A stretch of 64,000 bases of DNA from assembly GCF_900109465.1 (NCBI RefSeq), contig NZ_FOAZ01000004.1:1-64000 (forward strand), written 5' to 3'. The translations under genes were made by a program, and so were the position numbers. The DNA is from Streptacidiphilus jiangxiensis. Its GTDB lineage: Bacteria > Actinomycetota > Actinomycetes > Streptomycetales > Streptomycetaceae. The notes below the pieces were generated by a model. It was given only the letters and a program-made list of their open reading frames with translations, did not search any database and was not told the origin of the DNA. This document shows, one piece after another, positions 15,953 to 24,501 of this stretch; the first letter of the stretch is position 1; each line of letters starts with the position of its first letter.

Positions 15953-18718
15953 ATGGCCACACGCACGTCCGGAAGCGGTTCGTCCACCCGAGGCGCGGGG
16001 ACGGCGAAGAAGGCCACACCCGCCAAGGCGCCCGCGAAGAAGGCCGCGGCGAAGGCACCCGCCAAGAAGGCCGCCCCCGCGAAGAAGGCACCCGCCAAGA
16101 AGGCGGCGCCCGCCGCGCCTCCGCCGAGGCCACCGAAGCCGATGGCCTACCGTGCCGTGCGCGGGAGTTGGCTCGGCGTCGCCAACGGTGTCGGCGCGGT
16201 CGCCCGGGGCTTCGGCAACGGCGCCAAGAACCTGCACCCGGCCCACCGCAAGGACGGGCTGGCGCTGCTGCTCATCGCGCTCGCGCTGCTCATCGCCGCG
16301 GGCTCCTGGTCCGACCCGCAGGGCTGGCTCGGCATCGCCGTCACCGACGTGGTCAAGGGTGCCTTCGGCAAGCTCACCGCCGTCGTGCCGGTGCTGCTCT
16401 TCGGCATCGCCGTCCGGCTGATGCGCCATCCGGAGCGGCCCGAGGCCAACGGACGGATCGTCATCGGCCTCGGCGCGCTGACCGTCGGCGTCCTCGGCCT
16501 GATCCACATCAGCTACGGCGCGCCCAGTCTGTCGGCCGGTGCCCCGCGCATCCGCGAGTCCGGCGGGCTGATCGGCCTGGCCGCCTCCCGCTGGCTGATG
16601 GCCGCCGCGGGCCCCGCGCTCGCCGTGCCGTTCCTGACGCTGGTCTCCTTCTTCGGGCTGCTGGTCGTCACCGCCACGCCCGTCAACCAGATCCCGCAGC
16701 GGCTGCGGCTGCTCGGTGAGCGGCTCTCGATCGTCGAGCCGCGCCCCGACGCCTACGGTCACTTCGACGAGGAGGCCGGGCTCGACGGGCTGGACGGCCT
16801 CGACGGGATCGGCTTCGGTGACTTCGAGGGGGAGCCCGGCACGCCGGAGGAGCGCGCGGTCCTGGAGGCCAAGCGCAGGCAGATGGAACGCGACGGCGAG
16901 ACCGCGCCGCGCCGTCGCCGCCCCCGCCGCCGCGTGGGCACGGCCGCCCCGGACGGGGAGCAGCCGGACCCCTTCGACACCATCGGCGTCGCCGCCGCGG
17001 CCGCCGCCGAGCTCGACGGCGCCGTCATGCACGGCGTCCAGCCCTCGGCCGCGCTGGCCGACATGCTCGGCCGCGTCAAGGACCGCACCCCGCCGTCCGA
17101 CCTGCCGGTCGACGTCCCGCCGATGCCGGACCACGCGCCCGAGGCGCCGGTCCCGGCCGCGCGCACCGAAGCCGCCGACCACGAGCGGGGCGCCGCGACG
17201 CCGGACGACGCCATCCCGCCGCTCCGCTCCGAGCAGCTGAAGCTGCCCGACGGCAACCACTACCGGCTGCCCTCGGTGGACCTGCTGACCCGCGGTGGCC
17301 CCGGCAAGGCCCGTTCCAAGGCCAACGACGACGTGGTCGCCTCGCTCATGGGTGTCTTCGCCGAGTTCAAGGTCGACGCCGCGGTCACCGGCTTCACCCG
17401 CGGCCCGACGGTCACCCGCTACGAGGTCGAGCTCGGCCCGGCGGTCAAGGTCGAGCGGATCACCGCGCTCGCGAAGAACATCGCCTACGCCGTCGCCAGC
17501 CCCGATGTCCGGATCATCAGCCCGATCCCGGGCAAGTCCGCGGTCGGCATCGAGATCCCGAACACCGACCGGGAGATGGTCAACCTCGGCGACCTGCTGC
17601 GCTCGCCGGCCTCCACCAGCGACCCGCACCCGATGCTGGTCGGCATGGGCAAGGACGTCGAGGGCCAGACGGTCATGGCCAACCTCGCCAAGATGCCGCA
17701 CATCCTCGTCGCCGGCGCCACCGGCGCCGGCAAGTCCTCCTGCATCAACTGCCTGATCACCTCGGTGCTGATGCGGGCGACGCCGGAGGAAGTGCGGCTG
17801 GTCCTGGTCGACCCCAAGCGCGTCGAGCTCACCGCCTACGAGGGCGTGCCGCACCTGATCACGCCGATCATCACCAACCCGAAGAAGGCCGCAGAGGCGC
17901 TCCAGTGGGTCGTCCGCGAGATGGACCTGCGCTACGACGACCTGGCCGCGTTCGGCTTCCGCCACGTCGACGACTTCAACCGCGCGGTGCGGGCCGGCAA
18001 GGTCCAGCCTCCGCTCGGCAGCGAGCGCGTGCTGCAGCCCTACCCGTACCTGCTGGTGATCGTCGACGAGCTCGCCGACCTGATGATGGTCGCCCCGCGC
18101 GACGTCGAGGACTCGATCGTCCGCATCACGCAGCTCGCCCGTGCCGCCGGCATCCACCTGGTGCTCGCCACCCAGCGTCCCTCCGTGGACGTCGTGACCG
18201 GTCTGATCAAGGCGAACGTGCCCTCCCGACTCGCTTTCGCCACCTCCTCGCTCGCCGACAGCCGCGTCATCCTCGACCAGCCCGGCGCCGAGAAGCTGAT
18301 CGGCAAGGGCGACGCGCTCTTCCTGCCGATGGGCGCCGGCAAGCCGGTGCGCATGCAGGGCGCCTTCATCACCGAGGAGGAGATCGCCGCCGTCGTCGAG
18401 CACTGCAAGGCGCAGCTCCAGGCCGAGTACCGCAGCGACGTCACGGTCGGTTCGGGCCCGAAGAAGGAGATCGACGAGGAGATCGGTGACGACATGGATC
18501 TGCTGATCCAGGCCGCCGAGCTGGTCGTCTCCACCCAGTTCGGCTCGACCTCGATGCTGCAGCGCAAGCTGCGGGTCGGCTTCGCCAAGGCGGGCCGGCT
18601 GATGGACCTGATGGAGTCGCGCGGCATCGTCGGTCCGAGCGAGGGCTCCAAGGCCCGCGACGTACTGGTGCAGCCGGACGAGCTCGACGGGGTTTTGCTC
18701 ACCCTCCGGGGGGAATGA
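15953..18718 (+). CDS. ftsK: FtsK/SpoIIIE DNA translocase
   Basis: A 921-residue septal DNA pump. The first 60 residues are a Lys/Ala/Pro repeat tail (AKKA-PAK units) like histone H1. Four membrane helices follow (about 100-245), then an acidic and basic linker (about 260-440) and the motor: the alpha/beta RecA-like domains with Walker A GATGAGKSS (Lys594), Walker B LLVIVDELADL and a C-terminal gamma winged helix (about 860-921, STSMLQRKLRVGFAKAGRLM) for KOPS-type recognition. It acts in chromosome clearance at sporulation septa. Its place next to osaAB and rimO/pgsA is the normal Streptomyces order. The ATG at 15953 is the only reasonable start. Confidence 0.95.
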   Translation: MATRTSGSGSSTRGAGTAKKATPAKAPAKKAAAKAPAKKAAPAKKAPAKKAAPAAPPPRPPKPMAYRAVRGSWLGVANGVGAVARGFGNGAKNLHPAHRKDGLALLLIALALLIAAGSWSDPQGWLGIAVTDVVKGAFGKLTAVVPVLLFGIAVRLMRHPERPEANGRIVIGLGALTVGVLGLIHISYGAPSLSAGAPRIRESGGLIGLAASRWLMAAAGPALAVPFLTLVSFFGLLVVTATPVNQIPQRLRLLGERLSIVEPRPDAYGHFDEEAGLDGLDGLDGIGFGDFEGEPGTPEERAVLEAKRRQMERDGETAPRRRRPRRRVGTAAPDGEQPDPFDTIGVAAAAAAELDGAVMHGVQPSAALADMLGRVKDRTPPSDLPVDVPPMPDHAPEAPVPAARTEAADHERGAATPDDAIPPLRSEQLKLPDGNHYRLPSVDLLTRGGPGKARSKANDDVVASLMGVFAEFKVDAAVTGFTRGPTVTRYEVELGPAVKVERITALAKNIAYAVASPDVRIISPIPGKSAVGIEIPNTDREMVNLGDLLRSPASTSDPHPMLVGMGKDVEGQTVMANLAKMPHILVAGATGAGKSSCINCLITSVLMRATPEEVRLVLVDPKRVELTAYEGVPHLITPIITNPKKAAEALQWVVREMDLRYDDLAAFGFRHVDDFNRAVRAGKVQPPLGSERVLQPYPYLLVIVDELADLMMVAPRDVEDSIVRITQLARAAGIHLVLATQRPSVDVVTGLIKANVPSRLAFATSSLADSRVILDQPGAEKLIGKGDALFLPMGAGKPVRMQGAFITEEEIAAVVEHCKAQLQAEYRSDVTVGSGPKKEIDEEIGDDMDLLIQAAELVVSTQFGSTSMLQRKLRVGFAKAGRLMDLMESRGIVGPSEGSKARDVLVQPDELDGVLLTLRGE

Positions 18719-18843
18719 GCGCGCGTACGCGTATCCGTTCGGTTCTGCTGGTCGTTGTCAGGACCTGGCGGGAACCATCGTGCGCGCTTTTGCGTGTCGA
18801 CTTCCGACACTCCGTCAACACGTGCCTCAGCGGTGCGCGGAAG

Positions 18844-18863
18844 GTCCTGATAACGATCAGGAC
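18844..18863 (+). terminator. Hairpin downstream of ftsK
   Basis: GTCCTGAT (18844-18851) and ATCAGGAC (18856-18863) form an 8-bp perfect stem with a 4-nt loop in the 292-bp gap between ftsK and the RodZ-like gene. It may be a weak terminator; nothing else was recognised in the gap. Confidence 0.45.
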
Positions 18864-19010
18864 GCAGAGCTTCCCTTTCGGCCGAATCCCGGTTGAGCGG
18901 GGCTCAGACCCGCCCCCTAGACTGGTGTTTCGACGGCGTTCCCGGGGGGTCGCGACTTCCTTGCGAAGCCCCTGAGAAGCCTGGCCGCCCACGTTCGAAA
19001 GGCGCCCCTT

Positions 19011-19838
19011 GTGACCACCGGCACGACCGCCACCGGATCGACCGAACCCCTCGCGAACGAGCCCTCCATCGGTCAGGTGCTCGGTAACGCTCGCGTGGCC
19101 GCCGGGCTGACCGTCGACGAGGTCAGCGCCGACACGCGGGTCCGCGTGCCGATCGTGCAGGCCATCGAGGAGGACGACTTCAGCCGCTGCGGCGGCGACT
19201 TCTACGCCCGCGGCCACATCCGCGCGCTGGCGCGCGCGGTCGGCGTCGACGGCGAGGAGCTGGTGCGTCGCTACGACGCCGCCCACGGCGGCGCGCCGCA
19301 GGACGCCAAGGTCCCGCTGTTCGAGAACGTCGGCGACCGCCGCATCTCGGCCGAGCGCCGCCGCCCGAACTGGACCGCGGCGATGGTGGCCGCGATCGTC
19401 GTGGTCGTCGCCGTGATCGGCTTCAACCTCGCCCAGTCGGGTCCGCACTCGACCCCCGCGGCGGCGAACACCCCCTCCGCGGCGGCCACCCCCTCGATCG
19501 GCCCCGTCCTCCACCCGACCCTCCCGTCCTCCTCCCCGGCCCCCGTCAAGGGCAGCGCGATCGCGGCGGCCCCGGCCGGCAAGGTCACGGTGAAGCTGCT
19601 GGCGCAGAACGGCGACAGCTGGATGATGGTCAAGGACGGAACCGGCCAGGTCGTCTTCGAGGGCGATCTGGCCCAGGGGCAGAGCAAGACCTTCACGGAC
19701 AACAAGCAGCTCAAGCTCGTCTTCGGCAACGCCGGCGGCGTCCACGTCTGGGCCAACGGCAAGGACCTCGGCACCGCCGGCGGCGACGGCCAGGTCGTCA
19801 ACGTGACCTACACCCCGGGCGACCCGGTCGCCGGCTGA
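19011..19838 (+). CDS. RodZ-like membrane protein with N-terminal HTH and C-terminal DUF4115
   Basis: A 275-residue bitopic protein: HTH_25 domain (about residues 18-85, [21 protein letters not shown]), basic linker, one membrane helix (about 123-143), Ala/Pro/Ser linker and an extracellular beta domain of the DUF4115 type (about 185-270). In other bacteria RodZ ties cell-wall synthesis to MreB; in Streptomyces the homologue is usually annotated simply as an HTH membrane protein. The start is GTG with GAAAGG upstream. It lies between ftsK and rimO, each separated by gaps, so it probably has its own promoter. Confidence 0.85.
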   Translation: MTTGTTATGSTEPLANEPSIGQVLGNARVAAGLTVDEVSADTRVRVPIVQAIEEDDFSRCGGDFYARGHIRALARAVGVDGEELVRRYDAAHGGAPQDAKVPLFENVGDRRISAERRRPNWTAAMVAAIVVVVAVIGFNLAQSGPHSTPAAANTPSAAATPSIGPVLHPTLPSSSPAPVKGSAIAAAPAGKVTVKLLAQNGDSWMMVKDGTGQVVFEGDLAQGQSKTFTDNKQLKLVFGNAGGVHVWANGKDLGTAGGDGQVVNVTYTPGDPVAG

Positions 19839-19867
19839 CCTTTCGGCAGTCGGCGCGGTTGCACCAT

Positions 19868-19972
19868 CAGGGGCGCGGGGAACTGCGCGAGCAACCACCC
19901 GGGGCGGATGGCCCTGCACGTTCAGGACCATCCGCTCGTCGGTGGCGTGTCGCGCAGTTCCCCGCGCCCCTG
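19868..19972. repeat. Dispersed palindromic element, copy 1 (105 bp)
   Basis: Two perfectly complementary 23-bp arms at 19868-19890 (begins CAGGGGCGCGGGGAACTGCG) and 19950-19972 flank a 59-bp centre that itself contains a partly paired GGATGG/CCATCC segment. Related copies lie at 30622, 34764 and 48059. It fills the gap between the RodZ-like gene and rimO and would fold into a long hairpin. Confidence 0.85.
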
Positions 19973-20031
19973 TTGGGCTTCTCTCCTGCCCAATGCTCAG
20001 GCTTCCGGAAAACCTCGGTAACCTTGGCGAC

Positions 20032-21507
20032 ATGCCCGAACGCCGTACAGTCGCTCTCGTCACCCTTGGATGCGCCCGCAACGAGGTGGATTCCGAGGAA
20101 CTCGCCGGGCGGCTGGAGGCCGACGGGTGGGAGCTCGTGGCCGACGCCGCCGATGCGGACGTCGCCGTCGTGAACACCTGCGGCTTCGTCGACGCCGCCA
20201 AGAAGGACTCCGTCGACGCCCTGCTGGAGGCCAACGACCTCAAGGGTCATGGCCGCACCCAGGCCGTCGTCGCGGTCGGCTGCATGGCCGAGCGCTACGG
20301 CAAGGAGCTCGCCGAGGCGCTGCCCGAGGCCGACGCCGTGCTCGGGTTCGACGACTACGCGGACATCACCGAGCGTCTGCAGACCATCCTCTCCGGCGAG
20401 AAGCACATCTCGCACGTCCCGCGCGACCGCCGCAAGCTGCTGCCGCTCTCGCCCGCCGACCGCCAGTCCGCCAAGGACGACGTCGCGATCCCCGGCCACG
20501 GCGAGACCCCCGAGCAGAAGATCGACGACCTGCCGGAGGGCCTCGCGCCCGCCTCCGGCCCGCGCACGCTCCGCCGCCGCCTCGACGACAACCCGGTGGC
20601 GAGCGTCAAGCTCGCGTCCGGTTGCGACCGCCGCTGCAGCTTCTGCGCGATCCCGGCCTTCCGCGGCAGCTTCGTCTCCCGCCGTCCCTCGGACGTGCTG
20701 AACGAGACCCGGTGGCTCGCCGAGCAGGGCGTCCGCGAGGTCATGCTGGTCAGCGAGAACAACACGTCCTACGGCAAGGACCTCGGCGACATCCGCCTGC
20801 TGGAGACCCTGCTGCCGGAGCTCGCCGCCGTCGAGGGCGTGGAGCGCGTGCGGGTCAGCTACCTGCAGCCCGCGGAGATGCGGCCGGGCCTGATCGACGT
20901 GCTGACCTCCACCGAGAACGTCGCGCCCTACTTCGACCTCTCGTTCCAGCACTCGGCGCCGAACGTGCTGCGCCGCATGCGCCGCTTCGGCGACACCGAC
21001 CGCTTCCTGGACCTGCTGGACCAGATCCGGGCCAAGGCGCCGGAGGCGGGGGTCCGCTCGAACTTCATCGTCGGCTTCCCCGGCGAGACCGAGCACGACC
21101 TGGCCGAGCTGGAACGCTTCCTCACGGGCGCGCGTCTCGACGCCATCGGCGTCTTCGGCTACTCCGACGAGGAGGGCACCGAGGCCGCCGGCTACGACGG
21201 CAAGCTCCCCGAGGACGAGGTCGCCGAGCGCCTCGCGCGCTTCAGCCGCCTCGCGGAGGAGCTGACCTCGCAGCGGGCCGAGCAGCGGATCGGCAGCACG
21301 ATCCGGGTGATGGTCGAGTCCAACGACGGCGAGGACGGCGTGATCGGCCGCGGCGCGCACCAGGCGCCGGAGACCGACGGGATCACGATCCTGCTCGGCG
21401 ACGTCGAGGACCTCGCACCGGGCGACTTCGTCGAGGCGAAGGTCACCGCGAGCGAGGGCGTCGACCTGTACGCCGAGGTGACCGGGCCGGTCGGAGCGCG
21501 AGCGTGA
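20032..21507 (+). CDS. rimO: Ribosomal protein S12 methylthiotransferase RimO
   Basis: A 491-residue radical-SAM enzyme: N-terminal UPF0004 domain with [12 protein letters not shown] and VVNTCGF, radical-SAM core with the CxxxCxxC iron-sulfur motif CDRRCSFC (Cys198, Cys202, Cys205), and C-terminal TRAM domain (about 410-490). It beta-methylthiolates the conserved aspartate of S12. It is about 50 residues longer than E. coli RimO through an insertion before the SAM core (residues about 125-185), as in other Streptomyces. The ATG at 20032 begins at [18 protein letters not shown]; an in-frame ATG 39 bp upstream is possible but adds non-conserved residues. Its stop overlaps the pgsA start (GTGA). 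Confidence 0.95.
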   Translation: MPERRTVALVTLGCARNEVDSEELAGRLEADGWELVADAADADVAVVNTCGFVDAAKKDSVDALLEANDLKGHGRTQAVVAVGCMAERYGKELAEALPEADAVLGFDDYADITERLQTILSGEKHISHVPRDRRKLLPLSPADRQSAKDDVAIPGHGETPEQKIDDLPEGLAPASGPRTLRRRLDDNPVASVKLASGCDRRCSFCAIPAFRGSFVSRRPSDVLNETRWLAEQGVREVMLVSENNTSYGKDLGDIRLLETLLPELAAVEGVERVRVSYLQPAEMRPGLIDVLTSTENVAPYFDLSFQHSAPNVLRRMRRFGDTDRFLDLLDQIRAKAPEAGVRSNFIVGFPGETEHDLAELERFLTGARLDAIGVFGYSDEEGTEAAGYDGKLPEDEVAERLARFSRLAEELTSQRAEQRIGSTIRVMVESNDGEDGVIGRGAHQAPETDGITILLGDVEDLAPGDFVEAKVTASEGVDLYAEVTGPVGARA

Positions 21508-22163
21508 ATCAGACCTCGGGGGGCGGGGTCGCGAGAACCGGCACCGGCGCTCCTCCGGCCTCGGAGCCCGGTGACACCGGCGGTCAGGCGGGACTGTGGA
21601 ACATCCCGAACCTGCTGACGATGCTCCGTCTGGTGATCGTCCCGATCTTCGCGGCGCTGTTGTTCGCTGACGGCGGACACGACCCGAAGTGGCGCGCCTA
21701 CGCGTGGGCCGCCTTCGCGATCGCGATGATCACCGACCTCTTCGACGGCGAGTTGGCCCGCCGGATGGGTCTGGTCACCGACTTCGGCAAGATCGCCGAC
21801 CCGATCGCCGACAAGGCGATCATGGGTACGGCCCTGATCGGCCTCTCCGTGCTGGGCGATCTGGCCTGGTGGGTGACGGTGGTGATCCTGGTCCGGGAGA
21901 TCGGCATCACCCTGATGCGCTTCTGGGTGATCCGCTTCGGCGTGATCCCCGCCAGCCGCGGCGGCAAGATCAAGACGCTGACCCAGGGAATCGCGGTCGG
22001 CATGTACGTGTTGGTGCTGACGGGCCCGCTGGCGTCGGCACGCTGGTGGTTGATGGGCGTCGCCGTCCTGCTCACCGTGGTGAGCGGCCTCGACTACGTG
22101 CGCCAGGCGCTGGTGCTGCGTCGTGCGGGCCTGGCGGCACGCGCCGGGCAGCCGGCGGCGTGA
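21504..22163 (+). CDS. pgsA: CDP-diacylglycerol-glycerol-3-phosphate phosphatidyltransferase
   Basis: A 219-residue membrane enzyme with the complete CDP-alcohol phosphatidyltransferase signature D-x2-DG-x2-AR-x8-G-x3-D-x3-D ([12 protein letters not shown] through [11 protein letters not shown]). It makes phosphatidylglycerophosphate from CDP-diacylglycerol and glycerol-3-phosphate at the inner membrane. About five membrane helices. The GTG start at 21504 overlaps the rimO stop and its own stop overlaps cinA, so the three are translationally coupled. Actinobacteria may have several PgsA paralogues; this is the one linked to ftsK and clgR. Confidence 0.92.
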   Translation: MNQTSGGGVARTGTGAPPASEPGDTGGQAGLWNIPNLLTMLRLVIVPIFAALLFADGGHDPKWRAYAWAAFAIAMITDLFDGELARRMGLVTDFGKIADPIADKAIMGTALIGLSVLGDLAWWVTVVILVREIGITLMRFWVIRFGVIPASRGGKIKTLTQGIAVGMYVLVLTGPLASARWWLMGVAVLLTVVSGLDYVRQALVLRRAGLAARAGQPAA

Positions 22164-22651
22164 GCGCCGAGCGGGCGCTCGCGGAGCTGGTCCGCGTGGG
22201 CGCGACCCTCGCCGTCGCGGAGTCGCTGACCGGCGGCCTGCTGGCGGCGGAGTTCGTGGCCGTGCCGGGCGCCTCCAAGGCGTTCCGCGGCTCGGTCACC
22301 GCTTACGCCACCGAGCTCAAGGGTTCCGTCCTCGGGGTGGATCCGGAGTTGCTGGCCGCGCGCGGCGCGGTCGACCCGGACGTCGCCGCGTCGATGGCCC
22401 GCGGCGTCCGTCTGCTGATGGGTGCGCATTTTGCGCTCGCGACGACGGGCGTGGCAGGACCGGACCCGCAGGACGGTCAGCCGGTCGGCACGGTCTTCGT
22501 GGCCGCATCATGGACCACCCCCGCCGGGGAGAGTGGAGAATCCGTCTCTGCCCTACGCCTGTCAGGGGATCGTGCCACAATCCGACGCAAGGCGGTTTCG
22601 GCCGCCGTGGACTTGCTCGTCAGCGTACTGGAGGGCAAACCGGTGGGTTAG
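22160..22651 (+). CDS. cinA: CinA C-terminal domain family nicotinamide-nucleotide amidase
   Basis: A 163-residue protein made of the stand-alone CinA C-terminal (PncC-type) domain: [20 protein letters not shown] near the start, [15 protein letters not shown] and [21 protein letters not shown]. Such proteins deamidate nicotinamide mononucleotide; the N-terminal competence-damage domain of full-length CinA is absent, as in other Streptomyces. The GTG start overlaps the pgsA stop by GTGA, so it belongs to the rimO-pgsA-cinA transcript. The 191 bp after it hold the clgR control region. Confidence 0.9.
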   Translation: MSAERALAELVRVGATLAVAESLTGGLLAAEFVAVPGASKAFRGSVTAYATELKGSVLGVDPELLAARGAVDPDVAASMARGVRLLMGAHFALATTGVAGPDPQDGQPVGTVFVAASWTTPAGESGESVSALRLSGDRATIRRKAVSAAVDLLVSVLEGKPVG

Positions 22652-22697
22652 GAACGCCGTTCCCACCGGGAAGAACACAAGGGATGGGCCGGAAAGA

Positions 22698-22717
22698 TTC
22701 GCGGACGATACCGCGAA
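22698..22717. promoter_or_regulatory. Perfect inverted repeat upstream of clgR
   Basis: TTCGCGG-ACGATA-CCGCGAA, 7-bp arms with a 6-bp centre, 126 bp before the clgR start. ClgR is autoregulated in related bacteria, so this is a candidate operator, but the CGC and GCG half-sites are 10 bp apart rather than the 5 bp described for corynebacterial ClgR, so another regulator is possible. Confidence 0.45.
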
Positions 22718-22733
22718 CAACAGGGGAGGGGCC

Positions 22734-22778
22734 ATGGATGCAGCCCAGAGTGAACACGACCAGGCTCCCCGCACGTGA
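22734..22778 (+). CDS. Possible 14-residue leader peptide before clgR
   Basis: ATG GAT GCA ... ACG TGA encodes [14 protein letters not shown] with a GGGGAGGGG ribosome site 3-8 nt upstream, better than that of many full genes here. Its stop codon lies in the loop of a perfect 7-bp hairpin. It could be a small regulatory reading frame in the clgR leader. It could also be chance; no homologue is claimed. Confidence 0.35.
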   Translation: MDAAQSEHDQAPRT

Positions 22779-22785
22779 TGCGGGG
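22767..22785 (+). promoter_or_regulatory. Hairpin in the clgR leader
   Basis: CCCCGCA (22767-22773) pairs perfectly with TGCGGGG (22779-22785) around a 5-nt loop that contains the TGA of the 14-codon reading frame. It lies 57 nt before the clgR start and could act as an attenuator or partial terminator. Confidence 0.4.
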
Positions 22786-22842
22786 CAGGCGGTACGGTGG
22801 GGCTGTGAGGTTCCGAGCCGCGGTCCAAGGAGGGAGCAACCG

Positions 22843-23193
22843 ATGATCCTGCTCCGTCGTCTGTTGGGTGACGTGCTGCGTCGGCAGCGCCAGCGCCAGG
22901 GCCGCACCCTGCGCGAGGTGTCGGCTGCCGCGCGGGTCTCGCTCGGCTACCTCTCGGAGGTCGAGCGCGGACAGAAGGAGGCCTCGTCCGAGTTGCTCTC
23001 CGCGATCTGTGACGCCCTGGACGTGCGCATGTCCGAGGTCATGCGAGAGGTCAGCGACGAGCTCTCGTTGGCCGAGCTGGCCGCCGGTGAGGCGGTCCGT
23101 CCGGCCCTGCTGGAGCCCGTGCCGGTACCGCCGGCCGAGCGTGTGCCCTCGCTGGTGCCCAAGTCCAGCGCGATGGACGTCGTCGCGGCGTAA
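22843..23193 (+). CDS. clgR: ClgR, XRE-family activator of clp protease genes
   Basis: A 116-residue regulator that is mostly one [23 protein letters not shown], then [22 protein letters not shown] and [20 protein letters not shown], the highly conserved actinobacterial ClgR sequence. The C-terminal end DVVAA is also the usual ClgR tail, which in Streptomyces takes part in ClpP-dependent degradation. ClgR activates clpP1P2, clpC and lon. Its position after pgsA and cinA matches Mycobacterium and Corynebacterium. The ATG at 22843 has AAGGAGGGA 7 nt upstream. An intrinsic-type hairpin follows the gene. Confidence 0.92.
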   Translation: MILLRRLLGDVLRRQRQRQGRTLREVSAAARVSLGYLSEVERGQKEASSELLSAICDALDVRMSEVMREVSDELSLAELAAGEAVRPALLEPVPVPPAERVPSLVPKSSAMDVVAA

Positions 23194-23210
23194 CCGCTGC
23201 CGCGTCGTGT

Positions 23211-23252
23211 CAGCCCCTCTCCCGAGCCCCGTGTGGCCCAGGGGAGGGGCTG
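23211..23252 (+). terminator. Terminator hairpin after clgR
   Basis: CAGCCCCTCTCC (23211-23222) pairs with GGGGAGGGGCTG (23241-23252) with one G-U pair and an 18-nt loop, followed by TTCTTGCT. It starts 17 nt after the clgR stop. Confidence 0.85.
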
Positions 23253-23310
23253 TTCTTGCTGCGCACGCATACGCTGAGGCTGGTTCCGTTCCCCGTGCGG
23301 GAGGAGATCG

Positions 23311-23562
23311 ATGCTCTCGATACCCCGGCGCAGGCCGCTCGTCTGGGCGCTGTGCGCGGTGCTCAGCGCCGCCGCATGGGCGCTGCTCCTCACCGGCGCG
23401 CTGACCGGCCGTGAGACGGCCGGGGTCGGCCTGCTGTTCGCGGGCGGCTGGAACGTGAGCCTGCTACCCGTCCACGCGCGCCCGTGGGCCGCGCGGCGCG
23501 ATCGCCACGCGGCCCCGACGGAACAGGTCCCGCCGCAGGAGCCTCAGAACGCGGAGGCGTGA
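23311..23562 (+). CDS. Small two-helix membrane protein, unknown function
   Basis: An 83-residue protein with two hydrophobic helices (about residues 10-30 and 37-53) and a charged, Pro/Gln-rich C-terminal tail. GGAGG lies 7 nt before the ATG and codon positions show the strong third-position GC of a real gene. No family is recognised. Its 3' end overlaps the convergent NmrA-type gene by 19 bp. Confidence 0.68.
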   Translation: MLSIPRRRPLVWALCAVLSAAAWALLLTGALTGRETAGVGLLFAGGWNVSLLPVHARPWAARRDRHAAPTEQVPPQEPQNAEA

Positions 23563-24377
23563 TCGCGCACCCAGGAGTGGAAGCTCCGCGCCGGACGGCC
23601 GGTCACCTTCTCGATGTCCGCCGTGGTCGGGACCTGCCGGCCGACGGAGCCGGCCCACAGGGTGAGCATCGCGTCCAGGATCGGCGCCGGCACGTGGGCA
23701 CTCAGGGCCTGCCGCACGGCCTCCACCGGCAGCTCCTGGTAGCTCAGCGGGCGACCCAACGCCTCGCCGATGATCCGCGCCTGGTCGGCGTGGGTCAGCG
23801 ATTCGGGTCCCGTCAGCCAGTAGATCTGCCCGCCGTGCCCGTCCTGGGTGAGCGCGGCCACCGCGACAGCGGCGATGTCCGCCTCGTGGACCGGCGCAGA
23901 CGCGGCCTCGGCGTAGGCGCCACGCACCACGTCCCCGGCCTTGGTCTGGCCGGCCCACATCAGCGTGTTCGCGGCGAAGACCTGCGGCCGCAGGAAGGTC
24001 CACTCCAGCGAGGAGCCGCGGAGCGCCTGCTCCGCCTCGTGGTGGTAGGCGGCGATCAGGTCGCTCTGCGCCTCGGCGTCGTCGTCGACCGCGCCGGAGG
24101 AGAGCAGCACGACCTTGCGGACGCCGGCCTTCTCGGCCGCCGCGACGAAGCCCGCGGTCGCGCCCGGCACGGCGAACAGGAACACCGTCTCGACACCGGT
24201 GAGCGCCTGCTCCAGCGAGGCCGTGTCCGCGAGGTCCCCGGTGGCGACCTCCGCCTCGGCCGGCCAGGCGGAGTCCTGCGGGGCCCGGCTCAGCGCGCGG
24301 ACCGAGTGGCCCTGCTCGACCAGCTGCTCCAGCACGTTGCGGCCGACGTTGCCCGTGGCTCCGGTGACCAGAATCAT
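23544..24377 (-). CDS. NmrA-like NAD(P)-binding oxidoreductase
   Basis: A 277-residue atypical short-chain dehydrogenase. It opens with the Rossmann motif MILVTGATGNVGRNVLEQL, has VRKVVLLSSGAVDDD and the family helix LEWTFLRPQVF but no YxxxK catalytic pair, as expected of NmrA/NAD(P)H:quinone-reductase-type proteins. The ATG at 24377 follows GGGGAA; an in-frame ATG at 24389 would add four residues. It is divergent from a WYL-domain regulator, a common pairing in Streptomyces in which the regulator controls the oxidoreductase. Substrate unknown. A second, more distant homologue lies at 56537. Confidence 0.85.
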   Translation of the reverse strand: MILVTGATGNVGRNVLEQLVEQGHSVRALSRAPQDSAWPAEAEVATGDLADTASLEQALTGVETVFLFAVPGATAGFVAAAEKAGVRKVVLLSSGAVDDDAEAQSDLIAAYHHEAEQALRGSSLEWTFLRPQVFAANTLMWAGQTKAGDVVRGAYAEAASAPVHEADIAAVAVAALTQDGHGGQIYWLTGPESLTHADQARIIGEALGRPLSYQELPVEAVRQALSAHVPAPILDAMLTLWAGSVGRQVPTTADIEKVTGRPARSFHSWVRDHASAF

Positions 24378-24458
24378 CGCGTTCCCCATTCGCAGATCCG
24401 TTGTTCCGCCGTCCTTCCTGGGCGGCAGAAGAGACACTAGGACCCGTTGCGGACAGGT

Positions 24459-24477
24459 CCGGTCCTCAAGGGACCGG
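24459..24477. promoter_or_regulatory. Inverted repeat between NmrA-type gene and WYL regulator
   Basis: CCGGTCC-TCAAG-GGACCGG, perfect 7-bp arms with a 5-bp centre, in the 124-bp divergent gap and 25 bp before the regulator start. Probable operator of the WYL regulator. Confidence 0.45.
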
Positions 24478-24501
24478 AGGAGTCGAAGGGATTTCGGGAC
24501 C

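Noticed and set aside
18745-18775. TTGTCAGGA before the RodZ-like gene as a RecA-NDp promoter
   Set aside because: The last three bases differ from TTGTCRGTG and no TAnnnT follows at 8 bp.
22734-22778. Short frame MDAAQ... as the start of a second XRE-type regulator gene
   Set aside because: It ends after 14 codons and nothing homologous follows in any frame.
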